NCBI RefSeq assembly: GCF_000311725.1
Contig: NZ_HE978512.1
Location: forward strand, 620,372 to 684,371
Source of the DNA: Robertmurraya massiliosenegalensis JC6
GTDB lineage: Bacteria > Bacillota > Bacilli > Bacillales > Cytobacillaceae
DNA: 64,000 bases
Direction: 5' to 3'
The notes below the pieces were generated by a model. The model ran no database searches. It saw nothing but the letters and a program-made list of their open reading frames with translations, and was not told the DNA's origin. Positions within the stretch are counted from its first letter, which is position 1; each line of letters begins with the position of its first letter. Below, piece after piece: positions 26,544 through 34,510 of this stretch. The translations under genes were made by a program, and so were the position numbers.

Positions 26544-27572
26544 TTATCGGGATTTAACTAATAAATACAAGAAGTATGGGATTCCGATAATGGCAACAAC
26601 AATCCCTACCGCTAATTCTGATGGCGCAAATAAGGTTTTTCCAATAAAATCAGAAAACACAAGCAATGCTGCGCCACTTAGTGCGCTCACAGGAACAACA
26701 TAGCGATGTTTAACCCCCACTAATTGACGGGCAATATGGGGAGCCATTAATCCGATAAAACCAATGCTTCCAGATACTGATACACAGGCACTAACTAGAC
26801 CAACGCTAGCAAGGAGTAAAATGACTTTTTCCCTTTCCAAATGAATTCCTAAGCTGACAACCATGTTATCTTCAAGCTGAAAATAATCGAGTAAATAAGA
26901 CTTTTTAAATAAATAGAATCCTAAAATGAGAATCCATGGCAGCATCGAAATAATAAATATCCAGTTTGCATTATAGATCGCACCAGCTTGCCAAAGAGCA
27001 GCTGATTCAAAGTCTTTTTCATTCATTTTCAAGGAGAGGTACAAAGACAAGGCTCCGAATCCACTATTTATGGCAATCCCTGTTAGCAGCAATCGTTGTA
27101 CATCTAAACGACCATTTTTATAGGAAAGAACAAAAATAATTGCAGCAGCGATGGTTCCACCGACTAATCCAAATAACGGCATCATCATAATATTTAGCCA
27201 TTCAGAACCATCTGTACGCACCGCCTGAAATTGAAAGAAATACATGAAAAAGACAACGGCCGCTCCTGCTCCTGCATTAATGCCCAGAATCCCCGGGTCA
27301 GCAAGATCGTTTTTCGTAATCCCTTGTAGCACACAGCCAGCTAACGCTAAACCAATCCCTACTAAAATCGCAATCACAATCCGCGGGAGGCGAAGTTCGA
27401 AAATAACCAAGCGAAACTTTTCATTATCTTCTAAACCAACAAGGGTATTCACCACCTCTAAGATACTCATATCAAACATGCCATTAGTGACATGGAGGTA
27501 AAATCCGATAAAGATAAGTAAGAAAAGGATAGTTATTTTGATAAAAAACTGACTCTTCTTTCGTTTAGGCAT
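26544..27572 (-). CDS. FecCD-type siderophore permease, second subunit
   Basis: About 342 residues and many membrane segments. Family blocks: LRLPRIVIAILVGIGLALAGCVLQGITKNDLADPGILGINAGAG near residue 75 and SVSGSIGFIGLMAPHIARQLVG near residue 260. The ATG at 27572 follows GGAGGTGAT, and the start overlaps the previous permease by 8 bases. An alternative start at 27587 lies inside the ribosome site. It would form a heterodimer with the next subunit. Confidence 0.94.
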   Translation of the reverse strand: MPKRKKSQFFIKITILFLLIFIGFYLHVTNGMFDMSILEVVNTLVGLEDNEKFRLVIFELRLPRIVIAILVGIGLALAGCVLQGITKNDLADPGILGINAGAGAAVVFFMYFFQFQAVRTDGSEWLNIMMMPLFGLVGGTIAAAIIFVLSYKNGRLDVQRLLLTGIAINSGFGALSLYLSLKMNEKDFESAALWQAGAIYNANWIFIISMLPWILILGFYLFKKSYLLDYFQLEDNMVVSLGIHLEREKVILLLASVGLVSACVSVSGSIGFIGLMAPHIARQLVGVKHRYVVPVSALSGAALLVFSDFIGKTLFAPSELAVGIVVAIIGIPYFLYLLVKSR

Positions 27573-28572
27573 GCCTATCACCTCCACGAGAGCGGATTAA
27601 ATAGAGGAAGAATGGGATGCCGACAAAAGCGGTGACGACCCCAATCGGCGTTTCAAAAGGATAGTTAATAAAACGACTAACTAAATCACAAAGACTAAGG
27701 AAAAAAGCCCCAACAAGGATGGAACATGGAATAATCGATCGATAATCTACTCCTACTAAAAATCGAACGATATGCGGGATCACCAGTCCAACGAAAGCAA
27801 TTTTTCCGACAAGGGCCACTGCAGTTCCGGTTAATAAAACAACAGCAATCATCGATAAGTAGCGAATCAACTTTGTTTTTTGCCCAAGTCCAACCGCAAT
27901 ATCGTCGCCTAAGGATGTGACCGTAATGGCACGTGCACAAAATAAAGCGATGAGCATCCCGACTAAGCCAAATGGAATGGAAAGCAACAGCATATCGGTG
28001 TTCACAATATGAATTTTTGTGTTATACCATGCGGCAACGGTTTGGGAGACTTGAAAATACATCGCAATAGCGGATGCGACACTGCTTAAAAAAGTTCCAA
28101 TAACCGTTCCAATAATCGCTAGCCGTACAGGTGATAACCCATTTTTAATCGCTGCTCCAAATCCAAAAACTAGGCCTGCTCCAAGTGCAGAACCAATAAT
28201 CGATAATAGAATCATTTGATAATTAGCCAATCCTGGCACAAATACAATGGCCACTGTGATGACAAAAGCAGAGCCATCATTCACCCCCATTAGAGAGGGT
28301 GAGGCAAGATAATTACGGGTAATTCCTTGCATAATTGCTCCTGCAACAGCTAAAAAGGCACCGACGAATAAAACGGCGATTGCTCTAGGGATTCTGCTAG
28401 TGCGAATGATTTGATGATCAGCGTTCCTTTCATCAAAATCGAACAGCGCTTGCCAAATCGTTTCAATACTTATCTCCTTTGTTCCATACAATACAGAGAT
28501 CACCGTAATCCCGATGATGAGTACAGGAGTTATGAGCATAATAATCTTTCGAATGTTAGCTGTTTGATTCAC
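27565..28572 (-). CDS. FecCD-type siderophore permease, first subunit
   Basis: About 335 residues. TSRIPRAIAVLFVGAFLAVAGAIMQGITRNYLASPSLMGVNDGSAF and GKIAFVGLVIPHIVRFLVGVDYR are FecCD hallmarks. GTG at 28572 is chosen (AGGTG seven bases upstream); the open frame to 28644 adds a non-membrane head unlike the family. The stop overlaps the next permease start. Confidence 0.93.
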   Translation of the reverse strand: MNQTANIRKIIMLITPVLIIGITVISVLYGTKEISIETIWQALFDFDERNADHQIIRTSRIPRAIAVLFVGAFLAVAGAIMQGITRNYLASPSLMGVNDGSAFVITVAIVFVPGLANYQMILLSIIGSALGAGLVFGFGAAIKNGLSPVRLAIIGTVIGTFLSSVASAIAMYFQVSQTVAAWYNTKIHIVNTDMLLLSIPFGLVGMLIALFCARAITVTSLGDDIAVGLGQKTKLIRYLSMIAVVLLTGTAVALVGKIAFVGLVIPHIVRFLVGVDYRSIIPCSILVGAFFLSLCDLVSRFINYPFETPIGVVTAFVGIPFFLYLIRSRGGDRHA

Positions 28573-28750
28573 TCTTTTGCACCTATCTTCTAACGTGAAG
28601 ATTGGAAGCAAAGAATCATCCTGCTTCCAATCCCCCACTTCCATATTTTAATCTACACTTCAAGTTAAAAAACGAACGCATATGGCTTAATAAGCGACGT
28701 AACCTCTTAATATTCGTTTTTCGCGCACCGTCTTACAGCGTGAAATCAGC

Positions 28751-29728
28751 TCACTTCAGTAAATTTTCTTCCACAACATCTAAAAATCTTGTTTTCGACC
28801 AAGCTGTACCACCTTCAGCTAATGGGGCGATTGTATTCACGTACACTTCTCCATTTTTTGATGCTTTCAAGCTATTAAAAATCGCATTATTTTGAAGCTC
28901 TTCCAACGCTTTAGGAGCATCGGCATTTTCTGTCTCCTCAAATTGTAAGAAGATACTATCTGGGTCTACCTCTGATAACGTTTCTAATGAAATTTCCGCT
29001 TGTGCTTCAGCCTTTGCAACGACATCCGGAACTTTTAATCCTAGATCTTGATAAAGAATCGGGTTGAAATAAACATTCTCTGGATAAACGTACATTAACC
29101 CACCACGGACACGAATCATGAGAACTGATTTTTCACTTATGTCAGAGTTAGCAATCTCCTCTTTTGTATCCGCCACTTTTTGTTCATAATCAGCAATCAA
29201 TTTTTCAGCTTCTGCCGTTTTATTGGTCAATTCAGCTAAAGCTAATAGATTATCTTTCCAATTGGCTGAAATATGAGAGTATGGGAGAGTCGTAGCCAAT
29301 TTATTCATTTGAGTCATCACATCTTCCCCCCATTTAGACGTTCCAATGATGGCATCGGGGTCTAGCGCGAGAATGGCTTCAGCACTCGGGGCTCTCTTAT
29401 TTCCAACTAATGTTGCTCCCTCTAGTTCATTTAAATATTCGGGGATTTTTCCACCCACTTCTAAAACACCGACTGGTTTAATGCCAAGAGCGACTGAATC
29501 TTCCATTGCTTCAAAGCTTGCGGCTACAATATTCTCTACTGGGTTTGAGAAGGTATACTCTGCCCCTAAGTAATTCAATTTTATTTCCTTCGCTTCTTCT
29601 ACCTCTGATTTGGTTGCTGTTTCAACCGGTTTTTCCTCTGTTTTTGTATTACTTTCTTCTGATGTGTTACAAGCAGCCAAAGAAAAGGTTAACAAGGCTG
29701 CCATTCCATATTTCCAATACTTACTCAT
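28751..29728 (-). CDS. Siderophore-binding lipoprotein
   Basis: 325-residue class III substrate-binding protein. Signal peptide with lipobox LAACN (Cys20). Low-complexity EK-rich linker, then NLAPLSF-type helical backbone domain: AASFEAMEDSVALGIKPVGV, ILALDPDAIIGTSKW, LMIRVRGGLMYVYPENVYFN and SLETLSEVDPDSIFLQFEE. The family binds ferric siderophores, catecholates among others. First gene of the Fur-boxed leftward operon. A weak hairpin-like sequence lies in 28645-28750, before the permeases, and could lower downstream expression. Confidence 0.94.
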   Translation of the reverse strand: MSKYWKYGMAALLTFSLAACNTSEESNTKTEEKPVETATKSEVEEAKEIKLNYLGAEYTFSNPVENIVAASFEAMEDSVALGIKPVGVLEVGGKIPEYLNELEGATLVGNKRAPSAEAILALDPDAIIGTSKWGEDVMTQMNKLATTLPYSHISANWKDNLLALAELTNKTAEAEKLIADYEQKVADTKEEIANSDISEKSVLMIRVRGGLMYVYPENVYFNPILYQDLGLKVPDVVAKAEAQAEISLETLSEVDPDSIFLQFEETENADAPKALEELQNNAIFNSLKASKNGEVYVNTIAPLAEGGTAWSKTRFLDVVEENLLK

Positions 29729-29750
29729 CTATTTCCCTCCAACTTTAATT

Positions 29751-29769
29751 GATATTGATTCTCATTACT
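29751..29769. promoter_or_regulatory. Fur box upstream of the siderophore-binding protein
   Basis: GATATTGATTCTCATTACT matches the Fur consensus at 14 of 19 bases and holds the TGATTCTCATTA core often seen in Bacillus Fur sites. It lies 23 bases upstream of the start codon on the minus strand. The divergent esterase start is 260 bases away on the other side. Confidence 0.8.
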
Positions 29770-30031
29770 AATCCCATCCTATCAAACCATTTTAGGGAAA
29801 TGAATAGATATTTGCGGATGAAAGAATGGACATTTTTCCCTAAATCAAACCACGATTTCCTATAAAATAAACATTTATTTTTATAAATAATGGATTTTTT
29901 TCAAGTATGTACATTCATTTTTGTAATTTTTTAGTATGAGAAAATAGAAAATAGATTTGTATGATAGCGAAGGAATGTATTACTATTGGATTCATTCAAT
30001 GATTATTTTCTTGTAAGGGAGACTGGAAAAT

Positions 30032-30787
30032 TTGCAAAAAAGAGATTTTGAGTTTCAGTATTTCTCGCAATCAACTGAGTATGAATATACCATTCAAGTG
30101 TATGTACCGAATACGACTCCTCCTCAAACAGGATTTCCGATTATCTATGTGTTGGATGGACAATCTTATTTTGAATTTGCTAAACATGCGATTAAACTTC
30201 AGTCACAAAATAAACGGAAAACGAGAATAGAACCGAGTATCGTTGTCGGTATTTGTCACGATGAGCAGGATATGAGGCAGCGTAGATTCTATGAATTCAC
30301 CGCCCCTGCAGCCCAATATATTTTCCCTAAACATGCTAAAGGGAAACAAATGGACCTAGGAGAAAATGGTGGAGCACCCCTATTTCAAAAATTCATGGAA
30401 GAGGAACTAAAACCCTTTATTGAAAAAAAGTTTGAGGTGGATACAAATAAACAAACGCTTTATGGGCATTCTTTAGCTGGATACTATACAATTTGGTGCT
30501 ATTTGACTCACTGTCACGATTTTCAAACATATCTTGCCATAAGTCCTTCTATTTGGTGGAACGGAAAAGAGCTCTTTGATTATGTAAAAAAGGCTCATCC
30601 TCACGATCTGCAAAAATTATTTATCGCTGTCGGTGAACATGAAGGCTTCATGGTAGAGGATGCAAAAGCGTTTTATGAAGAATTACCTAGTTCTTCCAGA
30701 ATGCTGTATATCGCTTCAGATGAAAATCATGCTTCCATTGTTCCAACAACGATTAGTCGGGCATTTCGCTTTATTCGTGAAATATAA
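30032..30787 (+). CDS. Siderophore esterase-like alpha/beta hydrolase (BesA/IroE-type)
   Basis: 251 residues, esterase D/PF00756 family. IYVLDGQSYFEFAKHA, PSIVVGICHDEQDMRQRRFYEFTAPA, the nucleophile GHSLAGYYTIWCY (Ser about residue 150) and the catalytic His in DENHASIVP. The same family holds YbbA/BesA of B. subtilis, which cleaves the trilactone of ferric bacillibactin or enterobactin to free iron. Start is TTG at 30032 with AAGGGAGA upstream. Location beside the uptake operon supports a catecholate substrate. Confidence 0.9.
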   Translation: MQKRDFEFQYFSQSTEYEYTIQVYVPNTTPPQTGFPIIYVLDGQSYFEFAKHAIKLQSQNKRKTRIEPSIVVGICHDEQDMRQRRFYEFTAPAAQYIFPKHAKGKQMDLGENGGAPLFQKFMEEELKPFIEKKFEVDTNKQTLYGHSLAGYYTIWCYLTHCHDFQTYLAISPSIWWNGKELFDYVKKAHPHDLQKLFIAVGEHEGFMVEDAKAFYEELPSSSRMLYIASDENHASIVPTTISRAFRFIREI

Positions 30788-30808
30788 ATTAGCCTTCCAA
30801 AACTTTAT

Positions 30809-30847
30809 AACAAAACTGGCTGAGAATTTCTCTAAGCCAGTTTTGTT
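30809..30847 (+). terminator. Terminator after the esterase
   Basis: A 13-bp perfect stem (30809-30821 with 30835-30847), T-rich arm, 22 bases after the stop. Confidence 0.88.
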
Positions 30848-30939
30848 ACGAAACATTTACTTATTCCCCATTTAATTGATTAAATATTTCTTGTCGTTCT
30901 ATTCTATTAGCGTTCGTAGTCTATTCTGAAAACCCGTAG

Positions 30940-31167
30940 GTAATTATAAAAAGTGAGGAGTTTGTAAACTATTGGCAACAACATGATGTACTCGATGATC
31001 AAGATGCCTATAAAGTCCTTAATCATCCAGACGTCGGGGTACTGACCTTTGATCATCTTACACTGCAACCATTGGGCTATGCTGATCTTGAAGTTTCCGT
31101 CCATATCCCCCTTCAAGATACCCAAACCGAAAATAGAATCAAATTACTAATGAAAAATCACTCCTGA
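30940..31167 (+). pseudogene. 3' remnant of an XRE/MmyB-type transcriptional regulator
   Basis: An open frame without a start codon encodes SEEFVNYWQQHDVLDDQDAYKVLNHPDVGVLTFDHLTLQPLG in plain order. The pattern W-x2-HDV, K-x3-HP-x-VG-x-L-T is the C-terminal end of the MmyB-like ligand-binding domain of HTH regulators. The helix-turn-helix part and two thirds of the sensor domain are gone; TAG sits just upstream at 30937. A terminator overlaps the stop, as in an intact gene. Good evidence for a decayed gene. Confidence 0.75.
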
Positions 31168-31187
31168 CCTCAGGAGTGATTCTTTGT
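31156..31187 (+). terminator. Terminator at the end of the MmyB remnant
   Basis: A 12-bp perfect stem (31156-31167 with 31170-31181), 2-base apex, then TTCTTTGTTTTT-like sequence. Confidence 0.85.
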
Positions 31188-31244
31188 TTTTCAATTAGGG
31201 TTTAAAGGCTTTGCACCTAAAAATCAGAATCTAAGATTGTAAAT

Positions 31245-32129
31245 TTAGCGTTCATTTTCCAATTGTCTATATAAAGCTCCCTTCCTACTTGAATATAATG
31301 TATCAAGCATGTAAGTATACAAGTACATACTCCATATAGAAATGGATGAAGAAATCCAAAACCAGCCTTCCTTAAAACTCATCAAATCGAGCTTCATAGC
31401 CAAAAAATGTGCCATATAAAGGAATACGATCACTGCGATTTTCCATTTCCAGCGAATTCCCGCATAATAAATAATCATAATGATTGTACCAAGTAGTAGC
31501 ATATACATGCTCGATAACAGAATCAGACTATGTACCTTATCGGCAAGCAAATGATCACTGAATTTCTGAATACCACTTAGGCGTAATACCCAAACAATGG
31601 TATTTTGATGCAACGTTAACAATCCGAGAAATATATATAAGTACGATAGAAAACCTTTCAATCGTGTAAAACAAATACGATAAGCTTGCTTTGTTACCCA
31701 GAAAAAAAACATCAAAAAGACAACGGTCATCCAAGTTTGATACCAGTTTTGTTTATATATCCCCAAAGCTTTAAATAATTCCTCAATTAATCCATATAGT
31801 ACGGCAAAAACAATATACCAATAATATCTCAGTTTCAATGTGGCAAGCAGTAGTGCTGTAGCCGATACTGAGAACTGCGAAAATAAATTTCCAACTATCG
31901 AATCATCCGGTGGAGAGTTCAAAATGATTTTGGGGAAATACGTATACGCTTTTAAAACAGATAAAATAATCATTTCAAAGAAAAAGGTCATCCCACTAAC
32001 CGTTAAATACAAAGCAAAAATGGGTTTTCGTTGTTTTACCTTTAAGAAGATAACAATTAACTCAATAATCGTCGTTATTCCGAGTAGGATAAACCAAATT
32101 GTATGACTCCAAAAAGCGGTTCCCATCAT
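31245..32129 (-). CDS. Multi-pass membrane protein, CBO0543-like
   Basis: 294 residues with about eight hydrophobic segments. The stretch NLFSQFSVSATALLLATLKLRYYWYIVFAVLYGLIEELFKALGIYKQNWY resembles proteins of the CBO0543 group in Bacillaceae. No catalytic motif is seen. Two related genes lie upstream on the same strand, so they probably form a unit. Function unknown. Confidence 0.75.
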   Translation of the reverse strand: MMGTAFWSHTIWFILLGITTIIELIVIFLKVKQRKPIFALYLTVSGMTFFFEMIILSVLKAYTYFPKIILNSPPDDSIVGNLFSQFSVSATALLLATLKLRYYWYIVFAVLYGLIEELFKALGIYKQNWYQTWMTVVFLMFFFWVTKQAYRICFTRLKGFLSYLYIFLGLLTLHQNTIVWVLRLSGIQKFSDHLLADKVHSLILLSSMYMLLLGTIIMIIYYAGIRWKWKIAVIVFLYMAHFLAMKLDLMSFKEGWFWISSSISIWSMYLYTYMLDTLYSSRKGALYRQLENER

Positions 32130-32221
32130 CTATAGAACGCCCCTAATCCGGCAAGCCAGTTTGACTTTATCTTTCCTCGAATTTCAAAGAAATATGTCTA
32201 CTCTCGCAGCAAATCCCCTGC

Positions 32222-32725
32222 TTATAATTCTTTATTTCCGTATTTCATAATCAGCGAATAAAAATACACCCAGAAACTTAGAACCAATAAATAAATGACA
32301 AAAGAATAATAAAAATTAAATCCATGTCGATAGTGGAAGATCCCTATTTTTTTACAAATGATTTCCATACCTAGACTCACAAACGCCCAAGCTAACACAT
32401 ATATCGGTGTATAACGTGGCTTGACGTTTAAAAGATGAAATAGATAAAAGAATAGATAACTGTATGGACCGTACATGATATGCGAAAAAAAATCCATCAC
32501 TTCAAAGTGACTACTATCATTTACATCATAAAAGCTTACTGGCAAAACACTGAGACCGTGATCGGCAAAGAAACCAAAAAACACACCTGTGGTAATAAAA
32601 ACAATTGTTGTCTGTTGAGTAAAGCGTTTGGGGAGTAAAACTACTACTAAAACGCCAATAACAAGTGCACCAATGATAAACCATTCATTCAAATTAAATT
32701 GATTGTCATAGTAAATTACCTTCAT
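32222..32725 (-). CDS. CBO0543-family membrane protein
   Basis: 167 residues, five membrane segments. HFEVMDFFSHIMYGPYSYLFFYLFHLL, GMEIICKKIGIFHYRHGFNFYYSF and VIYLLVLSFWVYFYSLI match the family. Overlaps the upstream gene's stop by four bases (ATGA), so it is coupled. Function unknown; a role in membrane or spore physiology is only a guess. Confidence 0.8.
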   Translation of the reverse strand: MKVIYYDNQFNLNEWFIIGALVIGVLVVVLLPKRFTQQTTIVFITTGVFFGFFADHGLSVLPVSFYDVNDSSHFEVMDFFSHIMYGPYSYLFFYLFHLLNVKPRYTPIYVLAWAFVSLGMEIICKKIGIFHYRHGFNFYYSFVIYLLVLSFWVYFYSLIMKYGNKEL

Positions 32726-33195
32726 GTCTGTTGATGTTCTCCTTTTTCAAGTCCCTTAAACCAATGTGCGATCCACCAAAGGAGCAGCATGAATACTCCA
32801 TACATCAAAACTGAATAGATGACATGCCAGTTTTCAAAGGACATCACCTTCCCCCATAAATATACTTGGTCATTTAGGCATAATGAGATTAGAATTGCTG
32901 CCGATATTAAACCTTTCCACTTCGCTTTTATATGTGAAAAAAGCACGCTAATGAACAAGAGGTAATGGAAAGGAATGATCAAAGTGCGAGCCAAATACAT
33001 GGAAAGAGATCCCTTTATACTTTTAGACACGATGACCCAATGCAAATTAATATCAAGGAAAGTGAAGATTGAAATGGTGATTATTTCAATAAGCATGTAC
33101 AAAAAAACAAGCTCATTAACTCTTAAATTTTTCGGAATGAGGCATAATACAATCAGTATTATCCAAGATATTGAAGCTAAAAGTAAGAGGATCAT
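32722..33195 (-). CDS. Membrane protein, probably CBO0543-like
   Basis: About 157 residues, five hydrophobic segments (MILLLLASISWIILIVLCLIP, LVFLYMLIEIITISIFTFLDINLHW, HYLLFISVLFSH and so on). The long frame starts at 33267, but the ATG at 33195, with AAGGATGG before it, gives a typical size and puts the first helix at the N terminus. The end overlaps the next gene. No motif reveals a function. Confidence 0.72.
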   Translation of the reverse strand: MILLLLASISWIILIVLCLIPKNLRVNELVFLYMLIEIITISIFTFLDINLHWVIVSKSIKGSLSMYLARTLIIPFHYLLFISVLFSHIKAKWKGLISAAILISLCLNDQVYLWGKVMSFENWHVIYSVLMYGVFMLLLWWIAHWFKGLEKGEHQQT

Positions 33196-33333
33196 TTCAA
33201 CCATCCTTGAACAGAAATTTGGAAGTATTGATCCTATTTTGTCCCAAACTAGGAGGTTATCAACCAATTTTCTGTTGAAAAAGAGAGCTATTTTTTAACT
33301 TGAGTCGTGATGAGGATATATGAAAAAAAAACA

Positions 33334-33348
33334 CCTACAAAATGTAGG
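33334..33348 (-). terminator. Short terminator at the edge of repeat copy B
   Basis: CCTACA-AAA-TGTAGG, followed on the minus strand by TGTTTTTTTTT. It stops leftward transcription coming from the 33351-33868 interval, where no gene is seen. Confidence 0.7.
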
Positions 33349-33350
33349 AG

Positions 33351-33603
33351 CTTCCGGTTTGACTTATTCGTTCCAAACATCTCTCCCCCTTAAGCGGAAT
33401 TTTTCCTGTTATCTCCTCAATGACGTCCCTTTTAGGAGAAATAACGGAAGATTTTCCGCTTATGGAGGGCAAAAACGTTTATTTTGGCATTTTTTGAGGG
33501 AATAGCAGGAATTCTTCCTGTTATTTCGGCTCTTTTTCATGATGGTTGCTCATTAAGCGGAATTTTTCCTGTTATGTTTTCATACCGATACGCCTACTGT
33601 TTA
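33351..33603 (-). repeat. Dispersed 253-bp repeat, copy B (inverted)
   Basis: Reverse-complement copy of 17167-17419, equal in length (253 bases). It contains the same four GGAA-TTCC modules in the same order. No gene is seen in 33604-33868, only degenerate sequence. Confidence 0.88.
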
Positions 33604-33868
33604 TACGAACCTATCCACAAGTCGAGGGAATTTATAATTTCCTAAAACGTATGCCCATTCATACGTCTTTTGGTGTGTCTATTCAATACGGATTGTGGTT
33701 TTGAAATGACTAAAGTGCCAGCCATTCCGTCTCATACAGGGCGTGCGGTACGTATAAATTTCTTTTTCGGTTTTTCAAACAAAATATTGTGTATAAATCC
33801 TATTGTCCAAAAGCAACGATGTTTGAGAAATGAGCCCTTAATTAAGAAGGTAACTGAATACGGAACGG

Positions 33869-34432
33869 TTAGTTTTTTACTTTTTCTGCATAGATAATAT
33901 ATCGTTGTGGTGCATTTCCAATGTATCCAAAAGGGTAGCAAGTCGTTAAAATCAACTCTTCTTTTTCATTTTGTAATGTGATAATACTTCTATCATCTGC
34001 GTCAACGATTTTAGTATCAATAATTTTATATGAGAATTCTCCATAAGGAATTTCAACTTGGAGTTCATCTCCCAATTTTAGCTCACCTAGTCGCGTAAAC
34101 ACGGTATCTCTATGTCCAGATAAAACAATTTGACCATTTTGTTCTGGAAAATAGGACCCTTTATAATGACCCACTCCCTTTTCTAATTCTTCGGGATCGG
34201 TTCCTTCAACGATGGCTAATTCTGAATTGATTGCGGGAATCTTTAATAAACCTACCGTATCTCCTTGCTTCGGTGAAAAAGTATCTTTCACGCTATCTGC
34301 TGATGACTCTACAACAACTCTTTTAGCTTCCTCCAATGTTTGGCTGGCTTTCACTTTAGACTGAACAATTTCCCATGATGCATAGCCAATTAAACAAACC
34401 CCAACCAATATAATAAGGTAATATTTTTTCAT
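33869..34432 (-). CDS. Class D sortase
   Basis: 187 residues. N-terminal membrane anchor (YYLIILVGVCLIGYASWEIV). Catalytic His in VLSGHRDTVF, catalytic Cys in ILTTCYPFGYIGNAPQRYII with the Arg after it, as in class D enzymes. Start ATG 34432; AGGGAG overlaps the earlier ATG at 34444. It attaches LPxTA proteins to the cell wall, and the gene upstream ends in LPNTA. Confidence 0.94.
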   Translation of the reverse strand: MKKYYLIILVGVCLIGYASWEIVQSKVKASQTLEEAKRVVVESSADSVKDTFSPKQGDTVGLLKIPAINSELAIVEGTDPEELEKGVGHYKGSYFPEQNGQIVLSGHRDTVFTRLGELKLGDELQVEIPYGEFSYKIIDTKIVDADDRSIITLQNEKEELILTTCYPFGYIGNAPQRYIIYAEKVKN

Positions 34433-34466
34433 AATCTCCCTCATATCTTTTTTACATTAGTTCAAA

Positions 34467-34494
34467 AAGATCCCCCTTAAAACAGAGGGATCTT
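34467..34494 (-). terminator. Terminator/attenuator between surface protein and sortase
   Basis: An 8-bp stem (34467-34474 with 34487-34494) followed on the minus strand by TTTTT. It lies between two functionally linked genes, so the sortase probably receives only readthrough transcripts. Confidence 0.75.
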
Positions 34495-34510
34495 CAGTTG
34501 ACCGAAGCAA

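Noticed and set aside
30907-31125. 72-codon frame on the minus strand
   Set aside because: Antisense to the MmyB remnant, whose plus-strand translation matches a known family.
33670-33897. 75-codon plus-strand frame
   Set aside because: Overlaps the sortase end on the opposite strand, no ribosome site, no family pattern.
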